Shown: positions 53,433 through 61,447, counted from the stretch's first letter. The stretch: 64,000 bases of DNA from [Streptosporangium] indianense (GCF_021474405.1 NZ_JAKEIO010000001.1:1-64000); one strand, 5' to 3'. Program-made: numbers and translations. Notes: generated from the sequence alone by a model not told the origin.

Positions 53433-54597
53433 TGGGCGCGAGGTCCGTCCCGGCGCCCCGGCGGCGCACCGCGACCAGGTCGGTGCGCGGTTCGGCGGCC
53501 GTGGAAGAGTCGGCGGTCTGCGGTTCCGCGTCGGAGCCGCACGCCCCACCGCCGGAGCCGCACACGCCGCCCCCGTCGTGGCACCCGCCGGCGGCCCGGT
53601 GCTCGGGCAGCGTCACCTGGTCGGTGCCCTCCACCTCGAACCCGGCGTCCGCGATCATCTCCAGGTCGGCCTTGCCGGCCTGGCCCTCACTGGTGAGGTA
53701 GTCGCCGAGGAAGATCGAGTTGGCCAGGTGCAGGGCGAGCGGCTGCATCGTGCGCAGATGGACCTCGCGCCCGCCCGCGATCCGCACCTCGACGTCCGGG
53801 CAGACGAACCGCGTCATCGCCAGGATCCGGAGGCACCGCTGCGGCGTCAGGTTCCACTCCTTGCCGAGCGGAGTGCCCTCGAAGGGGATCAGGAAGTTGA
53901 CCGGAACCGAGTCCGGGTCCAGCTCACGCAGCGAGAAGACCACGTCCACCAGGTCCTCGTCGGTCTCGCCCATGCCCGCGATCAGCCCGGAGCAGGCGGA
54001 CAGACCGGCCGCGTGCGCCTTCTGCACGGTGTCGACCCGGTCCTCGTAGGTGTGCGTGGTGGTGATCTCGCCGTACGTCGCCTCGGACGTGTTGAGGTTG
54101 TGGTTGTAGGCGTCGGCACCGGCCTCGCGCAGCCGCTCCGCCTGACCGTCCGAGAGCAGTCCGAGGCAGGCGCACACCTCGACGCCCTCGTTGTTGTCCT
54201 TGATCGCCTTGATCGTCTCGGAGACCCGGTCCACGTCCCGGTCGGTCGGGCCGCGCCCGCTCGCCACGAGACACACCCGCTTGGCCCCGCCGGCCACACC
54301 CGCCGCCGCCGCGTCGGACGCCTGGTCGGGCTTCAGCCAGGTGTACTTCAGGATCCCGGCCGTCGAACCGAGCCGCTGCGAACAGTAGGAGCAGTCCTCG
54401 GGGCACAGGCCGGACTTGAGGTTGACGAGATAGTTGAGTTTCACCCGTCGGCCGAACCAGTGCCGACGCACCTTTCCGGCCGCGGCCACCACATCGAGCA
54501 GATCGTCGTCGGACGTCGCGAGGACGGCCAGAGCCTCGTCGCGGGTCGGCAGCTCGCGCCGAAGCCCCTTGTCCACCAGCGTGTTCAGCAGGTCCAT
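53425..54597 (-). CDS. bioB: Biotin synthase with Cys-rich C-terminal extension
   Basis: A 390-residue radical-SAM enzyme that inserts sulfur into dethiobiotin. The 4Fe-4S motif CPEDCSYC is at residues 65-72 and the [2Fe-2S] cysteine and arginine motifs ([30 protein letters not shown]) follow. The last 60 residues extend the family and contain [20 protein letters not shown], three extra cysteines. First gene of the bioBAD unit, divergent from bioF. Confidence 0.95.
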   Translation of the reverse strand: MDLLNTLVDKGLRRELPTRDEALAVLATSDDDLLDVVAAAGKVRRHWFGRRVKLNYLVNLKSGLCPEDCSYCSQRLGSTAGILKYTWLKPDQASDAAAAGVAGGAKRVCLVASGRGPTDRDVDRVSETIKAIKDNNEGVEVCACLGLLSDGQAERLREAGADAYNHNLNTSEATYGEITTTHTYEDRVDTVQKAHAAGLSACSGLIAGMGETDEDLVDVVFSLRELDPDSVPVNFLIPFEGTPLGKEWNLTPQRCLRILAMTRFVCPDVEVRIAGGREVHLRTMQPLALHLANSIFLGDYLTSEGQAGKADLEMIADAGFEVEGTDQVTLPEHRAAGGCHDGGGVCGSGGGACGSDAEPQTADSSTAAEPRTDLVAVRRRGAGTDLAPNA

Positions 54598-54665
54598 GGA
54601 AGCCGATCCTGTCCTAAGGAGGTGCTCGGGGCAAAGGAGAGTTCGCACAACAGAGTCGCTTCGAG

Positions 54666-54683
54666 GTGTGGGTATTGCCACAC
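54666..54683. promoter_or_regulatory. Palindrome in the bioB-bioF divergent promoter
   Basis: GTGTGG-GTATTG-CCACAC, a 6-6-6 perfect dyad, lies 68 nt from the bioB start and 64 nt from the bioF start, almost exactly mid-way. It is a candidate operator for a biotin regulator that controls both arms. It does not match the BioQ or BirA sites I know. Confidence 0.5.
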
Positions 54684-54747
54684 ACTGACCTGCTGGTGGT
54701 CCCGCTAGTGTCTGTGCACTGCCTACAAATTCCCCGGAGGACCACCC

Positions 54748-55875
54748 ATGGCGTTCGGCTGGATCGACGAGCAGGCGGAGCTGCGCGCCCGCGCCGGACT
54801 CGTACGGACTCTGCGCCCCCGTCCGGCCGATTCGCCGCTCCTGGACCTGGCGAGCAACGACTACCTCGGGCTGGCCCGCCATCCGGAGGTCACCGAGGGC
54901 GCCGCCCGGGCGGCGCGGACCTGGGGCGGCGGCTCGACCGGCTCCCGGCTCGTCACCGGCACCACCGAACTGCACACCGAACTCGAGCGGGAACTGGCCG
55001 ATTTCTGCGGGTTCGAGGCGGCCCTCGTCTTCTCCTCCGGTTATGCCGCCAACCTCGCGGCGGTCACCGCGCTGGCCCCGCACGGCTCCCTGATCGTCTC
55101 CGACGCGGGCAACCACGCCTCGCTCATCGACGGCTGCCGGCTGGCCCGCGGCAGCACCCAGGTGGTTGCGCACGCCGAACCGGACGCCGTGGCGAAGGCG
55201 CTGGCGACGCACGACGGCACGGCGATCGCCGTGTCCGACACCGTCTTCTCGGTCGACGGCGATGCCGCCCCCCTGACCGCGCTGGCGGAGGCCTGCCGGG
55301 AGCACGGTGCCGGGCTGGTCGTCGACGACGCCCACGGTCTGGGTGTCCTCGGCGACGGCGGCCGCGGCGCCGCGCACGCCGTGGGGCTCGCGGGCGCGGA
55401 CGACGTCGTCGCGACGGTCACGCTGTCCAAGTCGCTGGGCAGTCAGGGCGGGGCGGTCCTCGGCCCGGCCCGGGTCGTCGACCACCTGGTCAACGCTGCC
55501 CGGACGTTCATCTTCGACACCGGTCTGGCCCCCGCGGCGGCGGGGGCGGCGCTCTCGGCCCTGCGGCTGCTGCGCCGCGAGCCGGAGCGGGCGGCACGAG
55601 CCCGCGCGGTGGCGGGCGAACTGCACGCACGCCTGACCGCCGCGGGACTGGAAGCGGTACGTCCGGACGCCGCGGTGGTCTCGGTGCGGGCGGCCTCTCC
55701 CGAGGACGCCGTGCGCTGGGCGGCACAGTGCCGCGCGGCGGGCCTGGCCGTGGGGTGCTTCCGGCCCCCTTCCGTGCCGGACGGCATCTCACGGCTCAGG
55801 CTGACCGCACGCGCGGACCTGACCGGTCAGCAGATCGAACGCGCTGTACGACTGATCGGCGAGACGCGGCCATGA
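54748..55875 (+). CDS. bioF: 8-amino-7-oxononanoate synthase
   Basis: A 375-residue PLP enzyme condensing pimeloyl-ACP/CoA with alanine. [47 protein letters not shown] and the PLP-lysine motif [12 protein letters not shown] are typical. GGAGGA precedes the ATG. Divergent from bioBAD. Confidence 0.95.
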   Translation: MAFGWIDEQAELRARAGLVRTLRPRPADSPLLDLASNDYLGLARHPEVTEGAARAARTWGGGSTGSRLVTGTTELHTELERELADFCGFEAALVFSSGYAANLAAVTALAPHGSLIVSDAGNHASLIDGCRLARGSTQVVAHAEPDAVAKALATHDGTAIAVSDTVFSVDGDAAPLTALAEACREHGAGLVVDDAHGLGVLGDGGRGAAHAVGLAGADDVVATVTLSKSLGSQGGAVLGPARVVDHLVNAARTFIFDTGLAPAAAGAALSALRLLRREPERAARARAVAGELHARLTAAGLEAVRPDAAVVSVRAASPEDAVRWAAQCRAAGLAVGCFRPPSVPDGISRLRLTARADLTGQQIERAVRLIGETRP

Positions 55876-55907
55876 GTCGGCGTGACACGGCCGTGCGTCG
55901 CACGATG

Positions 55908-55937
55908 ACGGTCCGATCGACCACGGTCCGATCGACC
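55908..55937. repeat. 15-bp tandem duplication
   Basis: ACGGTCCGATCGACC occurs twice head-to-tail in the gap between bioF and the DUF397 gene. Confidence 0.85.
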
Positions 55938-55956
55938 CAGGTCTGACCGGCCACGG

Positions 55957-56187
55957 TCACATACGGTCCACCCCGGCCGCGAAGGCCGCCCAGCTCCTCG
56001 CGGAGAAGAGCAGCGCGGGTCCGGCCGGGTCCTTGGAGTCGCGCACGGCCAGCAGCCCGGCCCAGGGCGGGGTGGCCGGACAGGCGGTCTCGACGCAGTT
56101 GTTCGCTCCGGTGCTGTAGCTGCTGCGCAACCACCGCACGCCGTTCAGTTCGATGCTTGAGGGGACGTGACGAGGCAGTGCACGCAT
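55957..56187 (-). CDS. DUF397 protein
   Basis: A 76-residue DUF397 protein: GVRWLRSSYSTGANNCVETA and VRDSKDPAGPALLFSARSWA are the hallmark segments. These small proteins accompany WhiJ-like regulators in Streptomyces and may be their antagonists or targets. AAGGAGG precedes the ATG; it starts 9 nt after the helix-turn-helix gene on the same strand. Confidence 0.93.
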   Translation of the reverse strand: MRALPRHVPSSIELNGVRWLRSSYSTGANNCVETACPATPPWAGLLAVRDSKDPAGPALLFSARSWAAFAAGVDRM

Positions 56188-56196
56188 GGTGCCTCC

Positions 56197-57057
56197 TTAC
56201 GCGCCGGTGGCTGTCCCGGCGATGAAATCCAACGAGTCCTCGGGCGAAAGGGCGTGGATCTGAAGGGCGTTGAAGGCCTCCGTGTAGGCCTGGAGGTCTT
56301 CTTTCCGTTCGAGGTAGAGGCTACTCGTCAAGTGGTCGAGAACAACCACATCCAGATCAGAAGCGTTCGAAAATGACAAGATAACGAAAGGTCCGGTGAC
56401 GCCGATGTGCGCCCCGGCGGCGAACGGCAGTACCTGGAGGCGCACTTGGGGCAGCCGGGCCGCCTCGACCAGTCGTTCCAGCTGACGGGCCATGACGCCC
56501 GGCCCGCCCACCTCCCGCCGCAGCACGGCCTCGTCCAGGACGGCGCTCAGTTCCAGCGGGGGATCCGCGCGCAGTACGTCCTGCCGGGCCAAACGCACCT
56601 CGACCAGCGTGTCGAGCCTCTCCTCCGAGAGCCCCTCCACCGCTGCCCGCGTCACCGCACGCGCGTACTCGGGCGTCTGGAGCAGGCCGGGGACGACGGT
56701 GGTCTCCAGCGTGCGCATCGCGCCGGCCTGCGACTCCAGGCTGATGAAATCCCGGTAGGTCGGCGGCAGCACGCCGCGGTAGGCGTGCCACCAGTGGTGC
56801 CGGCCGTCGTGGTCGTCGGAGCCCGCCAACACCATGAGCAGCTCGCGGAGCTGGGCGTCCGCCACCCCGTAGGCGTCGAGAAGTAACCGGACGTCGGCCG
56901 GTTTCACCCCGCTCGTGCCCGTCTCGATCCGGCTGACCTTGGACTGGTGCCAGCCCACCTGCCGGGCCGCCTCACCGCTCGTGAGCCCCGCCGAGGAGCG
57001 CAGCGCACGCAGTTCGGCGCCCAGTTTTCGGCGGCGCACCGCGGGACCGTGCTGCAT
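56197..57057 (-). CDS. WhiJ-like helix-turn-helix regulator with DUF5753 domain and a TTA codon
   Basis: A 286-residue developmental-type regulator. The XRE helix-turn-helix (about 12-70) has LTSGEAARQVGWHQSKVSRI; a DUF5753 domain fills residues 95-275. Codon 58 (56884-56886) is TTA, followed by CTT, so translation depends on the bldA tRNA. The segment around 56290-56395 uses unusually AT-rich codons. AGGAGG precedes the ATG. Forms a triad with DUF397 and the divergent ATPase-like gene. Confidence 0.92.
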   Translation of the reverse strand: MQHGPAVRRRKLGAELRALRSSAGLTSGEAARQVGWHQSKVSRIETGTSGVKPADVRLLLDAYGVADAQLRELLMVLAGSDDHDGRHHWWHAYRGVLPPTYRDFISLESQAGAMRTLETTVVPGLLQTPEYARAVTRAAVEGLSEERLDTLVEVRLARQDVLRADPPLELSAVLDEAVLRREVGGPGVMARQLERLVEAARLPQVRLQVLPFAAGAHIGVTGPFVILSFSNASDLDVVVLDHLTSSLYLERKEDLQAYTEAFNALQIHALSPEDSLDFIAGTATGA

Positions 57058-57132
57058 GGGCTCCTCCTTACTCCTTCGGACCCACCCACATACGGTCTCG
57101 CGTCGCAGAGTTCACCGCTTTGAGCGACAGAT

Positions 57133-57142
57133 ATATGCATAT
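57133..57142. promoter_or_regulatory. AT-rich palindrome in the WhiJ-like/ATPase divergent region
   Basis: ATATGCATAT is a perfect 10-bp palindrome inside GATATATGCATATC, unusually AT-rich for this genome. It lies between the two divergent genes and is a candidate operator of the helix-turn-helix protein or a -10 region. Confidence 0.45.
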
Positions 57143-57270
57143 CTTGGGGGATCCCCGGCCTTGACGGGTGTTCTGGTGGCAGTCTGGCGACGAAGCACCA
57201 GTCCGGGACCGTACTCGAACCATCCGCTCCGTGTCGGGCTGCGGTCCCGTGGGAAAGGGACGAGGTCGCC

Positions 57271-57729
57271 ATGGCAGACCATTTGGAAGCATCCGTCACT
57301 CTGCCGAGCGATCCCGCCTCGGTCTCCGCCGCGCGTGCCTATGTGGTGGGCACGCTGGCGGAGTGGGGCCTGCCGGAGGGCACGGAGGTGTCCGACACCG
57401 TCCGGCTCATCATCTCCGAACTCGCCACCAACGCCGTCCAGCACACCTTCGGCCAGTCGCCCACCTTCACCGTGGACGTCCAGCTGGACCGCGACGAACG
57501 GCTGCGCATCGGTGTCACGGACAGCCACCCGCGTCTTCCCAGACGCCTGCCCGCGGCCGTCCAGCAGGACAACGGCCGGGGCCTGGTCATCATCCGCTGG
57601 CTGACCGCCGAGTGCGGCGGCAGACTGCGCATCCGCCCGACTCGTGAGGGTGGCAAGACCATCTCGATCGAGCTTCCGTGGGCCGTCCCGGTCCAGCCGA
57701 TGACGACGGCGGGCCAGCAGGAGCCGTAA
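57271..57729 (+). CDS. RsbW-like ATP-binding regulatory protein
   Basis: A 152-residue GHKL ATPase domain (HATPase_c_2). N box ELATNAVQHTF, G1 GVTDSHPRLP and G2 DNGRGLVIIRWL are visible. Such anti-sigma-like proteins form part of WhiJ-type clusters. GGACGAGGTCGCC precedes the ATG. The following 57730-57923 stretch has no gene. Confidence 0.9.
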   Translation: MADHLEASVTLPSDPASVSAARAYVVGTLAEWGLPEGTEVSDTVRLIISELATNAVQHTFGQSPTFTVDVQLDRDERLRIGVTDSHPRLPRRLPAAVQQDNGRGLVIIRWLTAECGGRLRIRPTREGGKTISIELPWAVPVQPMTTAGQQEP

Positions 57730-57923
57730 CCGGTCACGGCACGGCCTCCAGGATCCCCGGCAGGACGAGACCCCCAGCAGGACAAGATCCTTGGCCGGCA
57801 GGACCTGAAAGACCTCCCGGCGGGTGCCCTCGACGCATCCCGGCCCGCGCGCCCTGCATCCGGGCCCCACCCACCGCTACGACGACCGCTCCGCGCCTTT
57901 CGGCCCGCCGGAGCCCGCGGCCG

Positions 57924-58571
57924 TCACCGATGCCGTGTCGACGTCTCTGGATGCGCTTGCGCTCCCCGAAGCCCCGACGGCTGCCCCACGGTCCGCCGCA
58001 TCGGCGCGGGGATCTCCACGCCGCCCCCTTCCGGCTCCTCCCCGGCCCTCTCCCCGAAGCCGTCCGCCTCCCCCCGCAGTCCCGCCCGTCGCACCAGCCG
58101 CGGAAGCACCCCCCACAGGCCGACGCAGACCAGGAAAGTCGCGACGCCCGCGATGATCCCGCCGGACCGGCCCGTGGTCACGTCGACCACCAGCAGCACG
58201 GAGCCGCTGAAAGCGAACACCAGCACGCTCAGGCCGGTCGTGGCCAGGCGGGAGGAGACCTGCACGATGCGGGGCTTGGCGCCCTGCTGGAACAGGGAGC
58301 GGTGCAGCGCGGCCGGTGCCGTGAAGAGAGCGGCGGCCAGGACCGCCAGCAGCAGCGTGACGACGTAGGTGACGCGCTGGACCGTGTCGAGGTCCCCAAA
58401 GCGCGAGGTGAAGGCCAGCGACAGCAGGAAGGCGAAGAGGATCTGTACGCCCGTCTGCGTGACGCGCAGTTCCTGCAGCAGCTCGACGAAGTTGCGGTCG
58501 GCGCGTTGCAGCGGGGTCTCGTTGCGCGCGGTGCAGGGACGGTGCTCGGCCATGGAGTGACGGGTATCCAT
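57924..58571 (-). CDS. DUF6328 integral membrane protein
   Basis: A 215-residue protein. ETPLQRADRNFVELLQELRV and TQTGVQILFAFLLSLAFTSR are the DUF6328 signature; four transmembrane helices follow to about residue 150 and a polar Glu/Gly/Arg tail ends it. Function unknown. Start choices are GTG 58586, ATG 58571 and ATG 58553; no clear ribosome binding site decides. Confidence 0.8.
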   Translation of the reverse strand: MDTRHSMAEHRPCTARNETPLQRADRNFVELLQELRVTQTGVQILFAFLLSLAFTSRFGDLDTVQRVTYVVTLLLAVLAAALFTAPAALHRSLFQQGAKPRIVQVSSRLATTGLSVLVFAFSGSVLLVVDVTTGRSGGIIAGVATFLVCVGLWGVLPRLVRRAGLRGEADGFGERAGEEPEGGGVEIPAPMRRTVGQPSGLRGAQAHPETSTRHR

Positions 58572-58634
58572 CCGGGCCCGTGTCACGCCCCGGCGTGCGG
58601 CGGCGCGTCAGGACGCCGCCGCACGCCGGGCGGA

Positions 58635-59108
58635 TCACTTCACGCGCCCGTACCAGACGCTCTTGGTCCAGATCTTCTGGAGCCGCACCACGTCCCCGGT
58701 CTTCGGGGAGTGCCAGAGCTTGTTCTTACCCGCGTAGATACCGACGTGGTACACGTTGCTGCCCGAGTGGAAGAACACCAGGTCTCCGGCCTTGCGGTTC
58801 TTGGCGGAGATGTGGCGGGTCTTGTTGTACTGCTGGGCAGCCGTGCGGGGGAGCTTCTTGCCGGCCTTCTTGAACGAGTAGAGCGTGAGACCGGAGCAGT
58901 CGAACCGGTGCGGACCGGTGGCCCCGTACTTGTACGGTGAACCCTTTTTCGAGGCCGCGATCTGGAGTGCCTTGGTCGCCGGCGTGGCCGCCGCGGCGTC
59001 GGAGGCGAAGCCGGGCGCCACGATCGAGCCGCCCACCGCAGCGATGGTGAGCGCCGAGGCGGTGCCGGCCCGGGCCATGAGCGACGGGACACGATTGAGC
59101 GCAGTCAT
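58635..59108 (-). CDS. Secreted NlpC/P60 peptidoglycan hydrolase
   Basis: A 157-residue exported cysteine peptidase that cuts peptidoglycan stem peptides. A Sec signal covers about residues 1-40. The catalytic Cys is in RFDCSGLTLYSF, the His in YHVGIYAGKN, and the third residue in LWHSPKTGDVV. The 5' leader is a probable c-di-AMP riboswitch, which in Streptomyces controls several cell-wall hydrolases. GAAGGG precedes the ATG. Confidence 0.92.
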   Translation of the reverse strand: MTALNRVPSLMARAGTASALTIAAVGGSIVAPGFASDAAAATPATKALQIAASKKGSPYKYGATGPHRFDCSGLTLYSFKKAGKKLPRTAAQQYNKTRHISAKNRKAGDLVFFHSGSNVYHVGIYAGKNKLWHSPKTGDVVRLQKIWTKSVWYGRVK

Positions 59109-59114
59109 GCGCAA

Positions 59115-59290
59115 CCCTTCGTCAGCCGCCTGTGAAGGATGACCTGTCGGATTCGGGCTGACAAAGTTGCCCGGCCGCTGACGCGGCTTCACCCCAAGGG
59201 CTGCTCGGGTCCGGTCATGGCGTGACCGTCCCGGCGACCCGTCGTGCTTGGGTCCTCCACTCCTGCCGATCCACTCCTGTCGACCGGTCA
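59115..59290 (-). promoter_or_regulatory. Probable c-di-AMP (ydaO-yuaA) riboswitch
   Basis: Read on the minus strand toward the NlpC/P60 gene: GGCAGGAGTGGAGGACCC, then CCTTGGGGTGAAGCCGCG, then CCCGAATCCGACAGGTCATC and CACAGGCGGCTGACGAAGG. The GGGGTGAAGCC and CCGAA-CCGACAG segments are core signatures of the ydaO-yuaA RNA as seen upstream of Streptomyces wall-hydrolase genes. It ends about 7 nt before the ATG. The 5' boundary is approximate. Confidence 0.8.
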
Positions 59291-59659
59291 TCCGGGCGGC
59301 GGCAGGACTCGGCGTCCGCCCGGATCGCCCCGCCACAGCGGCGGGGGCTTGTCGTCAGTCAGGGATCTTGGCGCATGCCTGTCCGGATTTCCCAACGGAA
59401 CCGGGGATTTGTGTTGTTACTCACCACTCACCCGTTCGGGTGGACACGTGTGCGTTCGCACCGCCGTCCACGGGTTCGCGGACCGCCGGACCAGCGAGGG
59501 AATGCCCTGTTCCGCCCTGGGCTCACGCGCGTTGCGCAACCGGAACGGTCCCGAAATCGGTCTCCCGCCTACTCCGAACAGGGGTACGTCTTTTGGTCCG
59601 TTTCAACTCACCTCCCGGAGCTCCGCCGACGGGGCGGGCGAGCGGGCGGCGATTCCGCG
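59291..59659. other. Non-coding leader/promoter region
   Basis: No gene supported. It holds the promoter of the riboswitch-controlled NlpC gene, a CACCCG TTCG-type hairpin (CACCCGTTCGGGTG) near 59426 and a GTTGTTACTC low-GC patch. The distal part adjoins the 59660 gene end. Confidence 0.5.
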
Positions 59660-59968
59660 TCAACTGACGGACTCCGGGGGCAGGCTGAGGCGGGCCGTGC
59701 GCCGCTCGCCGTCCAGCACCCGCAGCGCCCGGGCCAGGGTCTGCGCGTGCAGTTCGGTCTCGCCCCGCTGGTGCATCAGGGCGAGGGCGTCACGCAGCGC
59801 GGTCGCCTTGCCGACCAGGGCCTGGGCGGCGCGCAGCCCGCGGTAGGTGTCGCCGTCCCGGGCCGGGTTGATCCGGCCGAGCAGGTCGACCACGTCCAGA
59901 TAACGGTCGATCAGTTCCGCCTCGGCGCGTGTCAGGGCGGGCAGCGGCGGCAGTTCGGGCGGGAGCAT
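59660..59968 (-). CDS. Small helical protein cotranscribed with the ClpP-like gene
   Basis: A 102-residue mostly helical protein (LTRAEAELIDRYLDVVDLLG, then AAQALVGKATALRDALALMH). No recognised family. It begins 6 nt after the ClpP-like stop, so it belongs to the same operon and may be its partner. Confidence 0.7.
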   Translation of the reverse strand: MLPPELPPLPALTRAEAELIDRYLDVVDLLGRINPARDGDTYRGLRAAQALVGKATALRDALALMHQRGETELHAQTLARALRVLDGERRTARLSLPPESVS

Positions 59969-59974
59969 CGGGGC

Positions 59975-60610
59975 TCACTGCCCGGTCGGCGGGACGAGGG
60001 TGACCTCGCGGCCGGGGATGATGCCGTCCACCAGCCCGTACGCGACGGCCTCCTGGGCGGTCAGGACCTTGTCCCGCTCGATGTCCGCGCTCACCTGCTC
60101 GCGGGTGCGGCCCGTGTACAGCGCGAGCAGCTCCTCCATCCGGTTCCGGACGCGCGTCAGCTCGGCGGCCTGGAGGGCCAGATCGCTCGCCTGACCCCTG
60201 ACCGGCTCGGGCAGGGCGGGCTGCTGGATCACCAGGCGCGCGTCGGGCAGAGCGAACCGCTTGCCCGGCGTGCCCGCCGCGAGCAGCACCGAGGCGACCG
60301 CGCCGGCGTGGCCCAGGAGGATGGTCTCCACATCGCAGGAGACGTACCGCATCGTGTCGTGGATCGCCGTCATCGCGTGGAAGGAGCCGCCGGGGGAGTT
60401 GATGTAGAGCGAGATGTCGCGCTCCGGGGCCCGGTGCTCCAGATGCATGAACTGGGCCATCACGTCGTTCGCCGAGGTCTCGTCCACCGGCGCCCCGAGG
60501 AAGACGATCCGCTCCTCGAGGAGCTTCGCGTACGGATCCATCGTCCGGTGCCCGGACCCCGTGCGTTCGGTGAACTCGGGCAGCGCATGGCGGGCGGACG
60601 GTCGGGTCAT
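59975..60610 (-). CDS. ClpP-like protein without catalytic Ser and His
   Basis: A 211-residue homologue of the ClpP peptidase core ([53 protein letters not shown]). Aligned to ClpP (GQAASMGAFLL), the sequence is [11 protein letters not shown], so the nucleophile is Ala104; the His of RVMIHQP is Gln129 in RLVIQQP. The Asp region [10 protein letters not shown] is retained. It is thus probably inactive, like ClpR subunits, and may act in a mixed ring or as a regulator. GGAGGGGG precedes the ATG. Confidence 0.88.
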   Translation of the reverse strand: MTRPSARHALPEFTERTGSGHRTMDPYAKLLEERIVFLGAPVDETSANDVMAQFMHLEHRAPERDISLYINSPGGSFHAMTAIHDTMRYVSCDVETILLGHAGAVASVLLAAGTPGKRFALPDARLVIQQPALPEPVRGQASDLALQAAELTRVRNRMEELLALYTGRTREQVSADIERDKVLTAQEAVAYGLVDGIIPGREVTLVPPTGQ

Positions 60611-60668
60611 GGCGAACCCCCTCCTCGCGGGTGCGGCCGTCTCCGGCGACAGCCGTCTCTGTAAAAAA

Positions 60669-60695
60669 TGTACAGGACGTACGTGACGTTATGAT
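60669..60695 (+). promoter_or_regulatory. Antitoxin promoter with YefM-type TGTACA operator
   Basis: TGTACA (60669-60674), the core recognised by YefM-YoeB complexes, is followed by GGACGTACGTG and a -10 TATGAT (60690-60695) exactly 6 nt before the antitoxin ATG, so the transcript is probably leaderless and autoregulated. The divergent ClpP-like promoter shares the region. Confidence 0.6.
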
Positions 60696-60701
60696 GGGGA
60701 C

Positions 60702-60989
60702 ATGGCCTACGAGATTCCGGTGACGCAAGCCAGGGCTGAGCTCGCCGACCTGATCAACCGCGTGGTGTACGCCGGGGAGCGCGTCGTCGTCACCCGGCAC
60801 GGCAAGCCCCTCGTCGCTCTTGTCTCGGCCGATGACCTGCGGCGACTCGAAGAGGGTCACGACCTCGCGGAGGTCGCGGAGGAGCAGGTGGTGAGCGCGG
60901 TGTCCACGGTCCGTCAGGTCGCGTCCGCTCCTGGTGAACCACAGCGGTTCGGCATCGCGGCGGAGCACCGCAGGACCGGCCCGGCGTAG
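60702..60989 (+). CDS. Phd/YefM-family antitoxin, orphan
   Basis: A 95-residue antitoxin. IPVTQARAELADLINRVVYA and GERVVVTRHGKPLVALVSAD DDL-type ending are the Phd/YefM core; a disordered tail follows. No toxin gene (YoeB/Doc-like) follows; a hairpin terminator comes 45 nt later. It may be a solitary regulator or act on a toxin elsewhere. Confidence 0.88.
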   Translation: MAYEIPVTQARAELADLINRVVYAGERVVVTRHGKPLVALVSADDLRRLEEGHDLAEVAEEQVVSAVSTVRQVASAPGEPQRFGIAAEHRRTGPA

Positions 60990-61033
60990 ACCGGCCACCC
61001 CGGGCAGGCGAGAAGCCCGGGCAGACGTGAAGA

Positions 61034-61069
61034 CCGTGCGCCCCCGTCCGCTACGGCGGGGACGCACGG
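61034..61069 (+). terminator. Hairpin terminator after the antitoxin
   Basis: CCGTGCGCCCCCGTCC pairs with GGCGGGGACGCACGG across a short loop, with one mismatch. It terminates the antitoxin transcript. Confidence 0.65.
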
Positions 61070-61100
61070 TCGCTGTGTGCCGGGGCGCGGCGAGGCGGGC

Positions 61101-61217
61101 TCAGCCGACCGGCGACAGCTCCCGGCGGTCGGCCGCGGGCTCACTGTCCCGCTTCCGCGCCCGGAGGGAGCCGCCGAGCAGGACGGCGCCCAGGCCGAGG
61201 GCCGCCCACCAGGTCAA
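61101..61217 (-). pseudogene. C-terminal remnant of a membrane transporter
   Basis: Minus-strand codons ending at TGA 61101 encode a hydrophobic helix ([20 protein letters not shown]) and a basic, polar tail ([18 protein letters not shown]). This is how major-facilitator exporters end. No start or earlier helices exist; the sequence upstream on that strand is the TetR remnant. Confidence 0.5.
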
Positions 61218-61219
61218 AG

Positions 61220-61412
61220 TCAGACCCTGGTTTCCTCGGCAGCGGCCTGCTGGGCCACGGCCTGCTGGCGGGCATGATGCGGGCGGACGTGGCTCCGGAC
61301 CACGTGGCCCGCACGGTGATCGCCTCCGTGCTCGGGTTCATCGCGCAGCAGTCCCTCTTCGGACCCGCCCCGGTCGAGGTCCTCCAGGACGGCCTGCGGG
61401 CCCTGACGGGCA
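61220..61412 (+). pseudogene. C-terminal remnant of a TetR-family regulator
   Basis: The plus-strand frame encodes [20 protein letters not shown], then [20 protein letters not shown] and [19 protein letters not shown], the ligand-domain end of a TetR protein. The DNA-binding half is absent and the frame runs on without its own stop toward ureA. It abuts the transporter remnant. Confidence 0.6.
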
Positions 61413-61447
61413 ATGCAGGGCGGGGACACCGGTGGATCACAGGGCGG

